From CALNZV01 sp942491115 (lineage in GTDB: Bacteria; Desulfobacterota; Desulfobacteria; Desulfobacterales; UBA5852): a DNA stretch of 64,000 nucleotides. Below, piece after piece: positions 18,125-27,492 of the stretch. Below the pieces are notes generated by a model. That model had not been told where the DNA came from. It did no database searches and was given only the letters and a program-made list of their open reading frames with translations. Positions within the stretch are counted from its first letter, which is position 1; every line of letters begins with the position of its first letter. Where the stretch lies: the NCBI GenBank assembly GCA_942491115.1, contig CALNZV010000004.1:62001-126000 (forward strand). Direction: 5' to 3'. The position numbers and the translations under genes were made by a program.

Positions 18125-18460
18125 TCATGGCAACCGACATCGCTCCTTTTTGAACTGAAGAATCAGGTCGAACTCATCATTGACGAACAGGAACCGGATC
18201 CCGCAGATCAAATGGGCGGTGCTCCTCGAAAGATGGGTGACGATGCCCTTGAACATCATGGGTCCGGATTTCAGAGTGATCACGATGGCGTCGATCCGTT
18301 CCCCGACGACCAAACGGGGCCCGCCCTCTTCGATGATGACGCCGATGCCCTCGCTACTGATATCATTGACGCGACACCGATGCCCTTTCAGCTCGATGGT
18401 GGTGGGCAGGATATCGGCTGTCCGATCACTTTTCCGTTTTCCTGGTGATCGTTTCTTCAT
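18125..18460 (-). CDS. single-domain PilZ protein
   Basis: A 111-residue protein with a basic N-terminus (KKRSPGKRKSDR) followed by VNDISSEGIGVII, the (D/N)xSxxG element of PilZ domains, and a C-terminal strand LICGIRFLFVNDEF. The basic N-terminal arginines could supply the RxxxR half of the c-di-GMP site. Its ATG overlaps the stop of the preceding GNAT gene by four bases (ATGA), implying translational coupling. It is the last gene of the htpX-GNAT-pilZ operon. Confidence 0.78.
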   Translation of the reverse strand: MKKRSPGKRKSDRTADILPTTIELKGHRCRVNDISSEGIGVIIEEGGPRLVVGERIDAIVITLKSGPMMFKGIVTHLSRSTAHLICGIRFLFVNDEFDLILQFKKERCRLP

Positions 18461-19071
18461 AGCGTGACCCCCATGGGGTCCCGGTGAACCGGGCACATCC
18501 CTTTATGCGGCGGGCTCAAGGGATAAACCATTTCGTGCCATTTTTGCCCCCCGTGGGTCGACGCCGATTCTCCAATAAAATGAAATCCGCGGCGGCGGTA
18601 GAAGGTCATCCGGTCCACCTTGCACAACAGCATAATGGCGTCTTTACCCATGGCTCTGGCTTGTTTGGTGAACGACTGGAGCAGTTTTTCGCCCACCCCC
18701 TGCTTTCGAAACAGGGGCAGGACCGCCAGGGAAAATATGACCATGTGTCGTCCCGCCGGATCATGTCCTGTCATCCCTTTGAAGGCTTCATCGGAGATAT
18801 CGGACTTTTCCGTCGAGGCACTGTTGATGTGCCCGATGATCTTTCCGCCCACCTCGGCAATGAGAAATCCTTGAGGAAAAAGGTCGATTCGCCTTCTGAT
18901 TCTTTCCGCCGATGCCGCTTCCCCGGGTGGAAAACAGGCGGACTCGACCTTGTGGCAGCCGCCTGCATCCTTCCGTTGAACGTGGCGGATGATCAAGGAG
19001 TCATCGGGCCTTGTTGTCATTTTATCGGGGAGGGGGCTGTTTGAATTCCCCTGTTCCGCCGTGGTCATCAT
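18457..19071 (-). CDS. GNAT family N-acetyltransferase
   Basis: A 204-residue acetyltransferase. Motif A is VIFSLAVLPLFRKQGVGEKLL, with the acetyl-CoA loop RKQGVG; the downstream strand AIMLLCKVDRMTFYRRRGFHFIGES matches motif B. The arrangement resembles the arylalkylamine acetyltransferase group, but the substrate is unknown. It begins directly at the stop of htpX and overlaps the PilZ gene by four bases, so all three should be on one transcript. Confidence 0.87.
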   Translation of the reverse strand: MMTTAEQGNSNSPLPDKMTTRPDDSLIIRHVQRKDAGGCHKVESACFPPGEAASAERIRRRIDLFPQGFLIAEVGGKIIGHINSASTEKSDISDEAFKGMTGHDPAGRHMVIFSLAVLPLFRKQGVGEKLLQSFTKQARAMGKDAIMLLCKVDRMTFYRRRGFHFIGESASTHGGQKWHEMVYPLSPPHKGMCPVHRDPMGVTL

Positions 19072-20013
19072 TCAACGCCCACCTTTCAAGTGGTCCCAGA
19101 TATTGCCGTCATCGGTGGCATCTCCTTTGCTCTCCGACGGCCTAAGAGGGGGAGCCTGAGTCCCGCCGGTGGCCCGGCCCCGGAGTTTGGCAATGCGCTC
19201 CTCTATCGGAGGGTGGGTGGAGAATAGAGATGCCAGACTTCGCCCGGACAGGGGATTGACGATAAACATATGGGCGGTCGAAGGATTGGCGGTCATGGGG
19301 ATCCGCTTGCTGTAGGCGCCCAATTTCCCCAAGGCTTCGGCCAGACCGTCCGGCCGCCCCGCAATCGCGGCGCCGGTGGCGTCGGCCAGGTATTCCCTGG
19401 ATCGAGAGATGGCCATCTGGATGATCAAGGCGGCAAAGGGAGCCAGCAGGGACATGATGATCAATCCGAGTCCGCCTGCACCGCCGTTGTCATTGCTGGA
19501 TCTGCCGCCTCCGAAGATGGCGCCCCATCGGGCCATGGATGCCAGCATCATGATGGCGCCGGCCATGGTGGCCGCAATGGTGCCGATCAGGATGTCGCGG
19601 TTTTTGATGTGGGCCAGCTCGTGGGCAAGAACCCCGGATATCTCCTCTTTGTTCATCAGCTTCAGCAGCCCGTCGGTGACCGCAACAACGGCATTTTCCG
19701 GATTGCGTCCTGTGGCGAACGCGTTGGGTGCCTCCTGGGGGATCATATAGACCTTGGGCATGGGAAGGCCGGCATTGGCGACCAAGCCCTGAACGATGTC
19801 ATAGAGCTCTGCGCCTTCTGAGGGGCCAACCTCCCGGGCCCGGTACATTTTCAGGACGATTTTGTCGGAGTACCAGTAGCTGAAGAAATTCATGCCCGCG
19901 GCGAAAAGGAAGGCGATGATCATCCCTTGGCGACCACCCATCAGATTCCCGATGAGGACGATGACGGCGGTCATTGCCGCCAGCAGCAGAGCCGTCTTGA
20001 ACTGGTTTCCCAT
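19072..20013 (-). CDS. htpX: membrane zinc metalloprotease HtpX
   Basis: A 313-residue M48 peptidase that degrades misfolded membrane proteins. Two N-terminal helices (about 6-42) precede the zinc motif HELAHIKNRD (HExxH), with the third ligand in SREYLADATGA; two further hydrophobic stretches (about 155-215) lie between them. THPPIEERI near the C-terminus is conserved in HtpX. A strong GGAGG site precedes the start. It heads a leftward operon with GNAT and PilZ genes and is divergent from the S1 protein gene. No heat-shock promoter could be assigned with confidence. Confidence 0.95.
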   Translation of the reverse strand: MGNQFKTALLLAAMTAVIVLIGNLMGGRQGMIIAFLFAAGMNFFSYWYSDKIVLKMYRAREVGPSEGAELYDIVQGLVANAGLPMPKVYMIPQEAPNAFATGRNPENAVVAVTDGLLKLMNKEEISGVLAHELAHIKNRDILIGTIAATMAGAIMMLASMARWGAIFGGGRSSNDNGGAGGLGLIIMSLLAPFAALIIQMAISRSREYLADATGAAIAGRPDGLAEALGKLGAYSKRIPMTANPSTAHMFIVNPLSGRSLASLFSTHPPIEERIAKLRGRATGGTQAPPLRPSESKGDATDDGNIWDHLKGGR

Positions 20014-20257
20014 GAGGTTTTCCTCCGGTTAATTAAAACCCATTGATATTATTTTAAACTGCCGTACCCTTCGGCTTCAGGAATATAATTTCAGACGCTG
20101 AAAATACAAGCGGTGTCCATGGATTGTGGTCTCTTGGCCGAATGTTTCTTGAAAACGCCCGTTGGCGTTGGTAGTTTGGATCATCAGCGCCAACTGCTGG
20201 CCAGCCAGTGCCGTCGGGAGATACCATCCGACCCCAAACCCGTTACGAGAGGGCATC

Positions 20258-21706
20258 ATGAGCGATACCCAGGAACCGGAAGTGCCGGAAGAGGAGAGTT
20301 TCGCCGATTTGCTGGAATGTTACAGCTCCGGGATGAAGGACGACCTTCACATCGGCGATGAGGTTGAAGGCAAGATCATCAGTATCGGCAAGGATACGGT
20401 GTTTGTCGACACGGGCACCAAGGTAGACGGTGCCGTCGATCGGGAAGAACTGCTGGGCGAAGAGGGGGAGATGCCCTTTAGTGAAGGCGATGTCGTTACC
20501 CTTTACGTGGTGGGGATGGACGACAGCCAGATTCGACTGTCCAAAGCCATATCCGGGGTTGGGGGCTTGGCAATGCTCCGGGAAGCGCTTGAAAACCGGG
20601 TCCCGGTGGACGGCAAGGTCTCGGAATCCTGTAAAGGCGGCTATCGGGTCCGGATGATGCAGCGATCGGCATTCTGTCCGGGAAGCCAGATTGATATCCG
20701 TCCGGGGACCTCTCCCGAGGCCCACGTCGGACAGGAGTATCGGTTCCTGGTCACACAGCTGGACGAACGGGGTCGCAACATTGTTCTGTCCCGCCGCCGA
20801 TTGCTCGAAGCGGAGCGGGAGGCCGCCCGAAAAGCGCTTCTATCCGAAATATCCGAAGGCGATACCGTGGAGGGAACGGTGGTCAAGCTCATGCCCTACG
20901 GCGCCTTTGTGGACATTGGATCCGGTGTCGAGGGAATGGTGCATATCTCCGAGCTGTCCTGGAGCCGAATAGAGACGCCTGAAGTGGTCTGCCGGGAGGG
21001 GGAACGATTGACGGTTAAGGTTGTCGCCATCGAAAAAGACGGCAAGCGGATTGCGCTCTCTGCGAAGCAGGTGACGGGAGATCCCTGGGCACGCATTGGG
21101 GATCGTTTCGCATCCGGTCAAACCGTCAGCGGCACGGTCACCCGGCTGGCGCCATTCGGTGCTTTCGTGGAGATCGCCCCCGGTGTCGAAGGGCTGGTTC
21201 ACCTCAGTGAGATGAGTTATGTCAAGCGCGTGCTCAAGGCCGAAGAGATAGTGTCGGCGGGGGATGCCGTTTCTGTCGTGATCAAAGATGTGGATAGCGG
21301 CTCTCGGCGGGTCTCCCTCAGCCTTCGCGACACGGAAGGGGACCCGTGGAGCACGGTTGAAGACGAATTTCCGGTGGGCAAGCCGGTCGAGGGTACCGTC
21401 GAACGCCGGGAGAAGTTCGGGATTTTTGTCGGGCTCAAGCCCGGCGTAACGGGGCTGTTGCCAAGATCCAAGATCATCGCCTCCGGGGATGCCCAAACCC
21501 TGGATCGACTCAAGCCCGGCGATATCCTTACCGTCGTGGTCGACAGCGTCAATCTTCAGGAGCGCAAACTGTCCCTAAATCCCGCCGGCGAATCGGGCAC
21601 CGGAGACTGGCGCCCCTACACCGAGTCCGAGGCCGGCGGGGGTCTGGGCTCCCTGGGGGATAAGCTCCGGGAAGCCCTCTCCGATCATCAAAAGAAAACC
21701 CCCTAG
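20258..21706 (+). CDS. S1-repeat RNA-binding protein (ribosomal protein S1-like)
   Basis: 482 residues with five S1 repeats at about 32-96, 114-180, 200-270, 286-357 and 373-440. Repeats 3 and 4 are the most canonical (GTVVKLMPYGAFVDIG and GTVTRLAPFGAFVEIA); repeat 2 lacks the usual glycine-phenylalanine core. Classical S1 has four to six repeats, but this copy stands alone rather than next to cmk, so it may be an accessory RNA-binding protein. The frame is open to 20162 but ATG 20258 begins an acidic N-terminus. It is divergent from htpX. Confidence 0.87.
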   Translation: MSDTQEPEVPEEESFADLLECYSSGMKDDLHIGDEVEGKIISIGKDTVFVDTGTKVDGAVDREELLGEEGEMPFSEGDVVTLYVVGMDDSQIRLSKAISGVGGLAMLREALENRVPVDGKVSESCKGGYRVRMMQRSAFCPGSQIDIRPGTSPEAHVGQEYRFLVTQLDERGRNIVLSRRRLLEAEREAARKALLSEISEGDTVEGTVVKLMPYGAFVDIGSGVEGMVHISELSWSRIETPEVVCREGERLTVKVVAIEKDGKRIALSAKQVTGDPWARIGDRFASGQTVSGTVTRLAPFGAFVEIAPGVEGLVHLSEMSYVKRVLKAEEIVSAGDAVSVVIKDVDSGSRRVSLSLRDTEGDPWSTVEDEFPVGKPVEGTVERREKFGIFVGLKPGVTGLLPRSKIIASGDAQTLDRLKPGDILTVVVDSVNLQERKLSLNPAGESGTGDWRPYTESEAGGGLGSLGDKLREALSDHQKKTP

Positions 21707-21817
21707 CCAGGGCTAACGGCCGCCACCGGACGATGTTTCTGAAGGGGGCAAATCGGCGGCTTTTTGGGCAGGGCACTGGAAACCGGAAACGATCCTCGGG
21801 TAAGGGTAAATCGTCCT

Positions 21818-22507
21818 ATGGACCTTCGTGTGCGTCTGGCAGTATTCGAGAAGCTGATGGCCATCTACGATCGGTTTACGGCTACCCTGGGTCCATTTGC
21901 CTGCGGCGAGGGTTGCGCTTCCTGCTGCACCGGCAACGTGACCATGACCACTCTCGAAGCCTACCGGTTGATCGAGGGTGTGGCTGGGAGCCACCAGGTC
22001 GCAGCCATGTTCTCCCGCCTCAAGCCCTATCTTCGACGACATCGGTTTCAGCCGACTCTGACCACCAACATGCTGGCCCAGCGGGTCCGGGACGAAGAGC
22101 CGGTGCCCGACGAGGGTGGAGACCCCGAATGGGGTTCCTGTGCGCTTTTGTCCGATCTTTTCTGTCCGGCATACGAGGGGCGTCCCTTTGGATGCCGCAG
22201 TTTTTTTTCCACTAACTGCTGCGGGAATGAGGGGGTTGCCGATATGCCTCCGGTGCTGGTGACCGTCAACACTCTTATTATGCAGACCATCGAGCACATC
22301 GACCGCCCCGGGTGCAGTGGAAATTTTGTCGATGTCCTTCTGGCCCTGGAAACCGAAGACCGGCGCCGTCGATACGAGCAGGGCGGTTTTGACTGCAGCG
22401 GCGGGGGGCTTTTGGCCAATCAGCCGACGCCGGTTTTCATGATCCCCCCCGAGCACCGGACCACGGTCATGCCGGTGATGGAGGCCATTCGCTCGATAAC
22501 GGTTTAG
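21818..22507 (+). CDS. YkgJ-type cysteine cluster protein
   Basis: A 229-residue protein. Near its N-terminus is FACGEGCASCCTGNVTMT, matching the CxxxCxxCC start of the YkgJ zinc- or iron-chelating family. Further cysteines at CALLSDLFCP, GCRSFF and NCCG could complete a metal site. The function is unknown. ATG 21818 is chosen; the frame is open to 21764 with no better ribosome site. It stands between the S1 protein gene and a convergent amidohydrolase. Confidence 0.8.
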   Translation: MDLRVRLAVFEKLMAIYDRFTATLGPFACGEGCASCCTGNVTMTTLEAYRLIEGVAGSHQVAAMFSRLKPYLRRHRFQPTLTTNMLAQRVRDEEPVPDEGGDPEWGSCALLSDLFCPAYEGRPFGCRSFFSTNCCGNEGVADMPPVLVTVNTLIMQTIEHIDRPGCSGNFVDVLLALETEDRRRRYEQGGFDCSGGGLLANQPTPVFMIPPEHRTTVMPVMEAIRSITV

Positions 22508-22520
22508 GCGTTATTGGCGT

Positions 22521-23366
22521 TTAACCGGTCAGTCCCAAGAGGCGGGCGGCGTTTTCACCTTTGATCTGCCGGCACTGGGTTTCGCTCATTCCCCCCTCGG
22601 TCATATCATCGAAATACCTCGAGGGTCGGATCAGGGGGTAGTCGCTGCCGAAGAGAATCCGTTCCATGCCGGCGGCGGTCGATGCGACGGACCAGATGCC
22701 GGGTCGGTAGAGATACGGGGAGGCGGCCGTGTCATACCAGACGTTTTTCAAGGTGTCCTCGGCATCCCTCTTCAGCAGATGGTATATGAACAGCCCGCCC
22801 CCCCAATGGGCCAGAATGATGGGAATATCGGGAAAGCGGTCGGCCATCCGGTAGATTTGATCCGGTTGGATGGGGGCCTTACCGGGATAGCGGTGCCCGA
22901 CGGGTTCGTTGGTATGGATCAATACTGGGCATTGGTGATGCCGGCAGACCGCCATAATGGGCTCGAGCTGGTCGAGGGCGTCCCTGTCGATGCCGGATTC
23001 GTAGAAGGCCAGTTCGCCAATTCCGGACAGGCCGGCGTTCATGCATCTTGCGGCTTCGGAGGGGGCATCCGGATGGGCGGCGTCGAAACAGCCGAAACCC
23101 ACGAGGCGGTCGGGATAGCGGTTCACACACTCTAAGATGTAGTCGTTGTGCCGCCGGAAGGTGTCTGAGGATTTCCACGGGAAGCCGAATACCACCGAGC
23201 GGTCGACGCCGTCTTCATCCATCGCCGTGAGAAGGGCCTCGGCGGTGACCAGCCGTGAACGGGGCGAATCATAGAGCAGTTCGAAAGCGCCCTCCGTGTC
23301 GAAATAGCACTCGCGCTCCTGGCAGATGGATTCCGGGAAAATATGCACGTGAGTGTCAATAATCAT
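22521..23366 (-). CDS. amidohydrolase family protein (TIM-barrel metal hydrolase)
   Basis: 281 residues of the amidohydrolase-2 type. It begins MIIDTHVHIFPE with the HxH metal pair, followed by CPVLIHTNEPVGH, IILAHWGGG and the barrel-end aspartate in ILFGSDYPLI. Such enzymes act as hydrolases or decarboxylases on small ring or acid substrates; the substrate is unknown. GGAGG lies about nine bases upstream of the start at 23366. It converges on the cysteine-cluster gene. Confidence 0.9.
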   Translation of the reverse strand: MIIDTHVHIFPESICQERECYFDTEGAFELLYDSPRSRLVTAEALLTAMDEDGVDRSVVFGFPWKSSDTFRRHNDYILECVNRYPDRLVGFGCFDAAHPDAPSEAARCMNAGLSGIGELAFYESGIDRDALDQLEPIMAVCRHHQCPVLIHTNEPVGHRYPGKAPIQPDQIYRMADRFPDIPIILAHWGGGLFIYHLLKRDAEDTLKNVWYDTAASPYLYRPGIWSVASTAAGMERILFGSDYPLIRPSRYFDDMTEGGMSETQCRQIKGENAARLLGLTG

Positions 23367-23447
23367 TTCTTCGGCCTCCGTTTCTGCGCCGGATTGCCTC
23401 CGGAAAGGGCTCCGGTCGACGGGCCCTATTCACAAAGGGAACACCCC

Positions 23448-23588
23448 ATGTATTTGGATCAGCCGGGCAAAGTCAATACGCAATGGGGGATGACGGCCCT
23501 TCGCTTACCGGTCGTCCCACTGGGAATCAACGCACTCTTGGTTAAACCGGCCCATGGTTGTTGGCGCTTCGATATTGAAATTCAATAA
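23448..23588 (+). CDS. possible 46-residue ORF or gene remnant
   Basis: ATG 23448 follows AAAGGGA at about seven bases and encodes MYLDQPGKVNT followed by an unremarkable 35 residues. The first ten residues remind me of the N-terminus of small pyruvate-kinase alpha/beta-domain proteins (FExPGKxNT-like), but the continuation does not match, so this may be a truncated remnant. The stop overlaps the palindrome attgaaattcaat at 23574-23586. Weakly supported. Confidence 0.25.
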   Translation: MYLDQPGKVNTQWGMTALRLPVVPLGINALLVKPAHGCWRFDIEIQ

Positions 23589-23637
23589 ATTATTATTAAT
23601 TCCGATAGATTGAAATGAAAACGATTCTCCCTGTGGA

Positions 23638-24171
23638 ATGGCGTTGCCCATGGCAGATCACCCGTCACTGTCCGTTTCGATCCTAGCTGTTCCCGAGCGC
23701 CATGTGGTGTTGGTCGCCCCCGAAGTGCACTGGAATACCGGCAACATCGGGCGGACCTGTCTTGGCGCCGGAGCGGTGTTGCATTTGATCCGCCCCCTGG
23801 GGTTTTCCCTGTCCGACCGCCATTTGAAGCGGGCAGGCTTAGACTACTGGCCGCAAGTGGATCTGCATGTGTGGGATGACCAGGAATCCCTTATCCGGGC
23901 GATGGCACCCGCTGAGGAAGAGGTGGCGCTCTTTTCCAAAACCGGCGGCAGATCCTTTCGGCATCTGCCGGATCCGGACCGCCTTTTTCTGATCTTTGGC
24001 TCAGAGACCCGGGGACTCCCTTCCGAGCTTTTTCACCGCTTTCCCGGCGCCCGCTATCATATCCCCATCAGCGCTCAGATCCGTAGCCTGAATCTCTCCA
24101 CCGCTGTCGGCATCGCTCTCTTCGAGAGTCTGCGCCGCCGTCCCCGTCCCCATGGCTGGCCCGCCATCTGA
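23638..24171 (+). CDS. trmL: tRNA (cytidine(34)-2'-O)-methyltransferase TrmL
   Basis: A 177-residue SPOUT methyltransferase that modifies the wobble nucleotide of some leucine tRNAs. It has PEVHWNTGNIGRTCLGAG near the N-terminus, LIRPLGFSLSDRHLKRAGLDYW, and the trefoil-knot SAM-binding segments FLIFGSETRGLP and IPISAQIRSLNLSTAVGI. The length is close to the E. coli protein. The start may be ATG 23638 or ATG 23650. A 135-base AT-rich gap separates it from clpB. Confidence 0.92.
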   Translation: MALPMADHPSLSVSILAVPERHVVLVAPEVHWNTGNIGRTCLGAGAVLHLIRPLGFSLSDRHLKRAGLDYWPQVDLHVWDDQESLIRAMAPAEEEVALFSKTGGRSFRHLPDPDRLFLIFGSETRGLPSELFHRFPGARYHIPISAQIRSLNLSTAVGIALFESLRRRPRPHGWPAI

Positions 24172-24192
24172 CCGGAAGCTGTCGCCCTTTCA

Positions 24193-24221
24193 TTGACAAG
24201 GAGAAATCATTATTTTATTTT
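24193..24221 (+). promoter_or_regulatory. possible promoter for clpB
   Basis: TTGACA at 24193-24198 and TATTTT at 24216-24221 are 17 bases apart within an AT-rich island (24210-24290). No CIRCE element or sigma-32 consensus was seen. Confidence 0.35.
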
Positions 24222-24307
24222 TCATTACTATTTATTATTATTGATTTTCGTAGTGAAGTGTTTATTTTGGTTTCGTAAGAATGACACATCACTCCCATGG
24301 AGGCCGA

Positions 24308-26890
24308 ATGCGATTCGATAAATTGACTATCAAATCACAGGAACTGATCCAGGAGTCACAATCCCTGGCAGCCCAGAAATCCCACCAGCAGATCGACCCC
24401 GAACACCTGTTGACCGCAATGGTGGGGGAAAGAGACGCTTTGGCGAGTTCCGTCTTGAGAAAGCTCGGGGTGTCGCCGGATGCGGTCGCTGCGGATCTAT
24501 CCGACGCCCTGGAGCGACTTCCGTCTGTTAGCGGCGGCACGGGAGAGGTCTATATGTCCCAGCGGACCCAATCCGTGATGGAGCGGGCGTTTTCAGAAGC
24601 CTCCAAGATGAAGGATGACTACGTCAGTCTGGAGCACATCCTGCTGGCCATTGCGGACGATAAAGGTGGCGGTGCGGGGAAGATCCTCCAGAGCCATGGT
24701 ATTTCAAGGGAAACCATATTGAAGAGCCTGATGGATATCCGGGGCAATCAGCGGGTGACCGACCCGAACCCGGAGGAAAAGTACCAGGCGTTAGAAAAGT
24801 TCAGCCGGGATCTCACCGAGCTGGCCCGTCTCGGAAAGCTTGACCCTGTGATCGGCCGGGACGAAGAGATACGGCGGATCGTTCAGGTGCTGTCCCGCCG
24901 TACCAAAAACAACCCGGTGCTGATCGGAGAGCCCGGCGTAGGGAAAACAGCCATCGTCGAGGGACTAGCCCGGCGGATCGTCGAGGGGGATGTCACCGAA
25001 ACGATCAAGAACCGGCGCGTGGTCGCCCTGGACATGGGGGCGCTGATCGCCGGAGCCAAATACCGCGGGGAGTTTGAAGATCGCCTAAAGGCCGTATTGA
25101 AAGAGGTGGAGGCCGCCGACGGTGAGGTGATTCTTTTCATCGACGAGCTGCACACCCTGGTGGGAGCCGGAGCCGCCGAAGGCTCTATGGATGCCTCCAA
25201 CATGCTCAAACCCGCCCTGGCCAGGGGATCCCTTCGGTGTGTCGGTGCAACCACCCTAAACGAGTATCGCAAATACATCGAAAAGGACGCCGCACTGGAA
25301 CGGCGCTTTCAGCCGGTTCTGGTGAAGGAGCCCACCGTCGAGGATACGGTGTCGATCCTTCGGGGATTGAAGGAAAAATACGAGGTGCACCACGGCGTCC
25401 GTATCAAAGATTCGGCCATTGTGGCGGCTGCCCAGCTGTCGGACCGTTATATTTCCGACCGATTTCTTCCGGACAAGGCCATCGACCTGATCGACGAATG
25501 TGCGTCGAAGCTGCGCATCGAGATCGACAGCATGCCCCAGGAGATCGACGACATCCAGCGGCGGCTCACCCAGGCTGAAATTGAGCGGCAGGCCCTGAAA
25601 AAGGAGGCGGATGCACCGTCCCGGGAACGCCTTCAGAAGCTGGAGCAGACCATCGGTGCCTTGAACGAAGAGATGACGGCCATGAAAGCCCACTGGCACA
25701 ATGAAAAGCGGCTGATCCAGACCATCCGGGAGATCAAGGAACAGCAGGAGCAGCTGGGCACCGAAGCCGATCAGGCTCAGCGTGAAGGGAATCTGGCCCG
25801 GGTGGCGGAGATCCGTTATGGCCGAACGGTAGCGCTTTCCAATCGCCTCGAAGAGGCCCGCAAGGCCCTCGAAACCCTTCAGGACGAGCGGAAAATGCTC
25901 AAGGAGGAAGTGGACGACGAGGATGTGGCCGAGGTGGTTTCGCGATGGACCGGTATCCCCGTCAGCAAGATGCTGGAGGGAGAGCGCGAGAAGCTGATCC
26001 ACATGGAGGATCGCCTCGGCAAGCGGGTGATCGGCCAGGCCGAAGCCATCTCCGCCGTTTCCAATGCTGTCCGCCGGGCCCGCTCCGGGCTTCAGGACCC
26101 CGACCGTCCCATCGGCTCCTTTATCTTCATGGGGCCCACAGGTGTGGGGAAAACCGAGCTGGCAAAGGCGCTGGCGGAATTTATTTTCGACAGTGAGCAG
26201 GCGATCATCCGGGTGGACATGTCCGAATACATGGAAAAGCACTCCGTCTCCCGGCTCATCGGTGCGCCTCCGGGATATGTCGGCTACGAAGAAGGCGGCT
26301 ACCTAACCGAGGCGGTGCGGCGCAGGCCCTATTCGGTGATTCTCTTCGATGAAATCGAAAAAGCCCACCCGGATGTCTTCAACGTGCTGCTTCAGATTCT
26401 CGACGACGGCCGCATGACCGACGGCCACGGCCGGACCGTTGATTTCAAGAACACCATCATCATTATGACGTCCAATGTCGGAAGCCATTACATCGAGCAG
26501 CTGTCCGAGAATCAGGAGGAGATGGAACGGCAGGTCAGGACCGCTCTCAGGGCTACCTTCAAACCTGAGTTTCTGAACCGCATCGACGACATCATCATCT
26601 TTCTCAATCTGTCCCCTGAGGAGATCGTCAAGATTGTCGACATCCAGTTGAAGACCCTGTTGGCCCGTTTGTCCGATCGGCATATCGACTTCGACCTCAG
26701 ACCCTCGGCCAGAGATCTGTTGGCTGAGCAGGGATACGACCCGGTTTACGGGGCGCGACCCCTCAAGCGGATCATTCAGCGATTGCTGGAAAATCCCCTT
26801 TCCATGGAGATACTTAAAGGGGCTATCCCCGACGGTAGCCGCGTGGTCGTGGACCGGGAGGGAAGCCGGTTGGCCTTTCATATCGCCTGA
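24308..26890 (+). CDS. clpB: chaperone disaggregase ClpB
   Basis: An 860-residue Hsp100 ATPase that, with DnaK, pulls aggregated proteins apart. It has the Clp N-domain (1-145), the first AAA+ module with GEPGVGKTAIVEG and LFIDELHTLVGAG, a long coiled-coil middle domain (about 405-525) that distinguishes ClpB from ClpA/ClpC, and the second AAA+ module with GPTGVGKTELAKAL and ILFDEIEKAHPDV. GGAGG sits just before ATG 24308. It appears to be a single-gene unit; a terminator lies about 420 bases downstream. Confidence 0.97.
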   Translation: MRFDKLTIKSQELIQESQSLAAQKSHQQIDPEHLLTAMVGERDALASSVLRKLGVSPDAVAADLSDALERLPSVSGGTGEVYMSQRTQSVMERAFSEASKMKDDYVSLEHILLAIADDKGGGAGKILQSHGISRETILKSLMDIRGNQRVTDPNPEEKYQALEKFSRDLTELARLGKLDPVIGRDEEIRRIVQVLSRRTKNNPVLIGEPGVGKTAIVEGLARRIVEGDVTETIKNRRVVALDMGALIAGAKYRGEFEDRLKAVLKEVEAADGEVILFIDELHTLVGAGAAEGSMDASNMLKPALARGSLRCVGATTLNEYRKYIEKDAALERRFQPVLVKEPTVEDTVSILRGLKEKYEVHHGVRIKDSAIVAAAQLSDRYISDRFLPDKAIDLIDECASKLRIEIDSMPQEIDDIQRRLTQAEIERQALKKEADAPSRERLQKLEQTIGALNEEMTAMKAHWHNEKRLIQTIREIKEQQEQLGTEADQAQREGNLARVAEIRYGRTVALSNRLEEARKALETLQDERKMLKEEVDDEDVAEVVSRWTGIPVSKMLEGEREKLIHMEDRLGKRVIGQAEAISAVSNAVRRARSGLQDPDRPIGSFIFMGPTGVGKTELAKALAEFIFDSEQAIIRVDMSEYMEKHSVSRLIGAPPGYVGYEEGGYLTEAVRRRPYSVILFDEIEKAHPDVFNVLLQILDDGRMTDGHGRTVDFKNTIIIMTSNVGSHYIEQLSENQEEMERQVRTALRATFKPEFLNRIDDIIIFLNLSPEEIVKIVDIQLKTLLARLSDRHIDFDLRPSARDLLAEQGYDPVYGARPLKRIIQRLLENPLSMEILKGAIPDGSRVVVDREGSRLAFHIA

Positions 26891-27028
26891 TTGGCCTCCC
26901 TGGGTGTTCAGGCTCTGGTCAGCCAAAACCGTCTGTTTTGAAAAAGAGGCCAGTTATGACCGGGAGCCATTGTCATTCAAGGATACGATGGATGGCGACG
27001 GACGCCGCTGCCGAACCAGGGAACCGCT

Positions 27029-27163
27029 ATGCCGATCTCGATGATGAGTAAGTGGCGGTCTAACCGCGATACCATCAAAAAGGAAATGGAAGCCATGGAG
27101 AACCCGATCACGTGTTTTGAACCGAAGGGAGATGGTCACACGGAAGGCGTCGCGAACCAGTGA
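27029..27163 (+). CDS. candidate small protein, unrecognised
   Basis: 44 codons from ATG 27029, with AGGGA about eight bases upstream. The protein is MPISMMSKWRSN followed by an amphipathic, charged stretch and ends HTEGVANQ. It is soluble, has one cysteine, and matches no family I know. It lies between clpB and a plus-strand terminator at 27312. It could be a gene remnant. Confidence 0.25.
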   Translation: MPISMMSKWRSNRDTIKKEMEAMENPITCFEPKGDGHTEGVANQ

Positions 27164-27311
27164 AAACCGGGACTACCGCCGTCAAGGACGCTGCCTCGAT
27201 GAGAGTGTCCACGGCAAGACTCAAGGCCCTGGACCCACGGCGGCTGAGATGGCGAAAGCTTTTCCCCCTCCGATGGAGCGGGGTGTTGCCGGCAACGAGG
27301 GCGATGAACAG

Positions 27312-27339
27312 AAAAGGGATCCGACGGATTCCTTTTTTT
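27312..27339 (+). terminator. Rho-independent terminator
   Basis: AAAAGGGATCC and GGATTCCTTTT form an 11-bp stem with one G-U pair around the triloop GAC, running into a seven-T tract. It may end the clpB transcript or that of a small ORF in between. Confidence 0.6.
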
Positions 27340-27492
27340 GCGATAGCGGGCAATGGTTGAATATTGCGGCCGTTGTTCATATAATACTTCCTTTCTGCTC
27401 GGTACCGAGCTTGCGTCGCCAGAATTATCGCCCATTGCGGCGTCCGGGGCCGAATCATCCCGTTCACCCTTACCGTTTCGGTCAGGCATGGT

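Larger units (their letters stand above)
26891..27492. other. 602-base gap with a terminator and doubtful small ORFs
   Basis: No recognised gene. A plus-strand frame from ATG 27029 or 27044 to 27163 encodes about 39-44 residues with a coding-like middle (TIKKEMEAMENPITCFEP). A minus-strand frame starting near 27379 has AAAGGAAG about nine bases upstream and begins MNNGRNIQPLPAIAKKG. An intrinsic terminator on the plus strand lies at 27312-27339. The region may contain remnants of lost genes. Confidence 0.4.

Noticed and set aside
25256..26242. 328-residue minus-strand ORF inside clpB
   Set aside because: Antisense shadow of a canonical ClpB; no family features.
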